Of a DNA stretch of 6,158 nt, positions 5,380-6,158 are shown piece after piece. The position numbers and the translations under genes are program-made. Numbering within the stretch: the first letter of the stretch is position 1; each line of letters begins with the position of its first letter. The DNA comes from Bacteroidales bacterium (GTDB lineage Bacteria > Bacteroidota > Bacteroidia > Bacteroidales > UBA932): positions 1 through 6,158 of the forward strand of contig JAFWPT010000177.1 of the NCBI GenBank assembly GCA_017509375.1, written 5' to 3'. Below the pieces are notes generated by a model, which was given only the letters and a program-made list of their open reading frames with translations, did no database searches and had not been told where the DNA came from.

Positions 5380-6158
5380 ATGAATGAAACTCTTCTGAAA
5401 AGCACATACCGCCGCTTTATGGCAAAGATGATCCTCAACAACTTGATGGTTTTCCTCGGTTCCTTAGTGAATGGCATTGTCATTAGCCGTTATCTGGGAA
5501 CGGAAGCCATAGCAGCCTTTCAGTTGACCCTGCCCCTTGTCTTTGCGGTGATGGTGTTCAGCCAGATTATCTCTATTGGGGTTCAGAATAACTGTGCCAA
5601 AAGTTTGGGGGTCGGCAGGCCGCAGGAGGCTTCGGCCTATTACTCTGTGGCGGTGGCGGCAATCCTGCCGCTGTCGCTTGCGGTGGCGGCGGGCTTGTTT
5701 GGTTACGCTGAATCCATTGCTGCTTTGCTGGGTGGGAGCGGCGAGGTTGCCGCCCTGGCCGCTGCCTATTTGCGAGGAATTTCTCTGGGACTGCCCCTTT
5801 TGCTGTTCCTGCCCATGCAGTCAGCAGTTCTTTTCCTGACGGGGCAGGCGAAATGCGTCATGTGCGGCGTGGCGGTGCAAGCCGGAGCAAATATCGTCGG
5901 GGCACTTGTCAATGTGCTCTATTTGCACGGCGGTATGCTGGGCATGGGAATAGTGATGTCCTGCTGCTATTGGGCGGCTCTGTTGGTCATGCTCCGGGGA
6001 ATCCGGCAGGGAAGGGATTGTGTCCGCTTTTTGTGGCGCGGCTTCTCCTGGCGGCAGTTGTGGCCAATACTGCGCATAGGTTTTCCATCGGCGACGGATC
6101 GTCTTTTCAAGACCATACAGATGTTTGTCATCAATCACGTTTTGCTTGTTATAGCGCC
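5380..6158 (+). CDS. MATE family efflux transporter (3' end beyond the window)
   Basis: About 259 codons are visible, the open frame runs to the window edge, and full MATE proteins have about 440-470 residues, so roughly the first 55-60% is present. MATE proteins are inner-membrane antiporters that use Na+ or H+ gradients to export drugs or metabolites. The start MNETLLKSTYRRFM is a short cytoplasmic tail. Six hydrophobic helices follow: MILNNLMVFLGSLVNGIVI; LTLPLVFAVMVFSQIISIGV; VAVAAILPLSLAVAAGLFGY; ISLGLPLLLFLPMQSAVLFL; the segment around AGANIVGALVNVLYL; and GIVMSCCYWAALLVML. Then WPILRIGFPSATDRL marks the beginning of the second repeat. The NNCAKSLGVGRPQEA after helix 2 is the typical MATE loop. 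The 14-bp gap from the STAS-kinase gene indicates the same transcript. The likely role is export of whatever product the two upstream fusion proteins make or modify; the substrate is unknown. Confidence 0.85.
   Translation, partial: MNETLLKSTYRRFMAKMILNNLMVFLGSLVNGIVISRYLGTEAIAAFQLTLPLVFAVMVFSQIISIGVQNNCAKSLGVGRPQEASAYYSVAVAAILPLSLAVAAGLFGYAESIAALLGGSGEVAALAAAYLRGISLGLPLLLFLPMQSAVLFLTGQAKCVMCGVAVQAGANIVGALVNVLYLHGGMLGMGIVMSCCYWAALLVMLRGIRQGRDCVRFLWRGFSWRQLWPILRIGFPSATDRLFKTIQMFVINHVLLVIA

Noticed and set aside
5821..6138. Minus-strand open frame of 105 codons
   Set aside because: It is antisense to the MATE exporter gene, whose helices and typical loops are clear.

Overview
The window looks like chromosomal DNA of a low-to-mid GC Firmicute. 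Every gene has a strong AGGAGG-type ribosome binding site, one gene starts with TTG, and its promoter is of the sigma-A type. The mix of genes and the type of small hairpin element would suit an anaerobic Negativicutes member, but no marker gene is present, so that placement is a low-confidence inference.

Layout. (1) Positions 1-411, AT-richer DNA (about 42% GC just before the break): a frameshifted and truncated 5' remnant of an amidohydrolase-2 family gene on the + strand. (2) At about 408-415 base composition jumps to about 62% GC, where the remnant is joined tail-to-tail to a minus-strand carbon-nitrogen hydrolase (nitrilase/omega-amidase type). This gene is intact for its catalytic residues but now ends with about 17 codons read from the antisense strand of the remnant. 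It starts at a TTG (position 1180) and has its own promoter at 1209-1237. (3) The divergent intergenic region 1181-1552 holds that promoter and a MITE-like element of about 190 bp (1327-1518), with perfect 11-bp terminal inverted repeats flanked by TA and a body that can fold into one long hairpin. It ends 34 bp before the next start codon. (4) Positions 1553-6158: a tightly spaced + strand operon of three genes. The first is an 860-aa fusion of a family-2 glycosyltransferase with a GH3-type (auxin-responsive GH3, acyl-adenylate/amide synthetase fold) domain. The second is a 400-aa fusion of a STAS (anti-sigma-factor-antagonist-like) domain with an aminoglycoside/choline-kinase-like phosphotransferase. 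The third is a MATE-family membrane exporter that runs off the end of the window.

The operon is the most interesting part. Sugar transfer, a GH3 domain, a STAS-kinase and a multidrug/metabolite exporter suggest that a glycosylated or otherwise conjugated small molecule or envelope component is made, tuned and exported; this is inference. In the GH3 domain all three AMP-forming signature motifs are altered (no SSGTT-type loop, no Y-x-x-S-E, and Tyr in place of the Asp of the YRxGD motif) while the structural motifs remain. The domain has therefore probably lost adenylation or changed its role.
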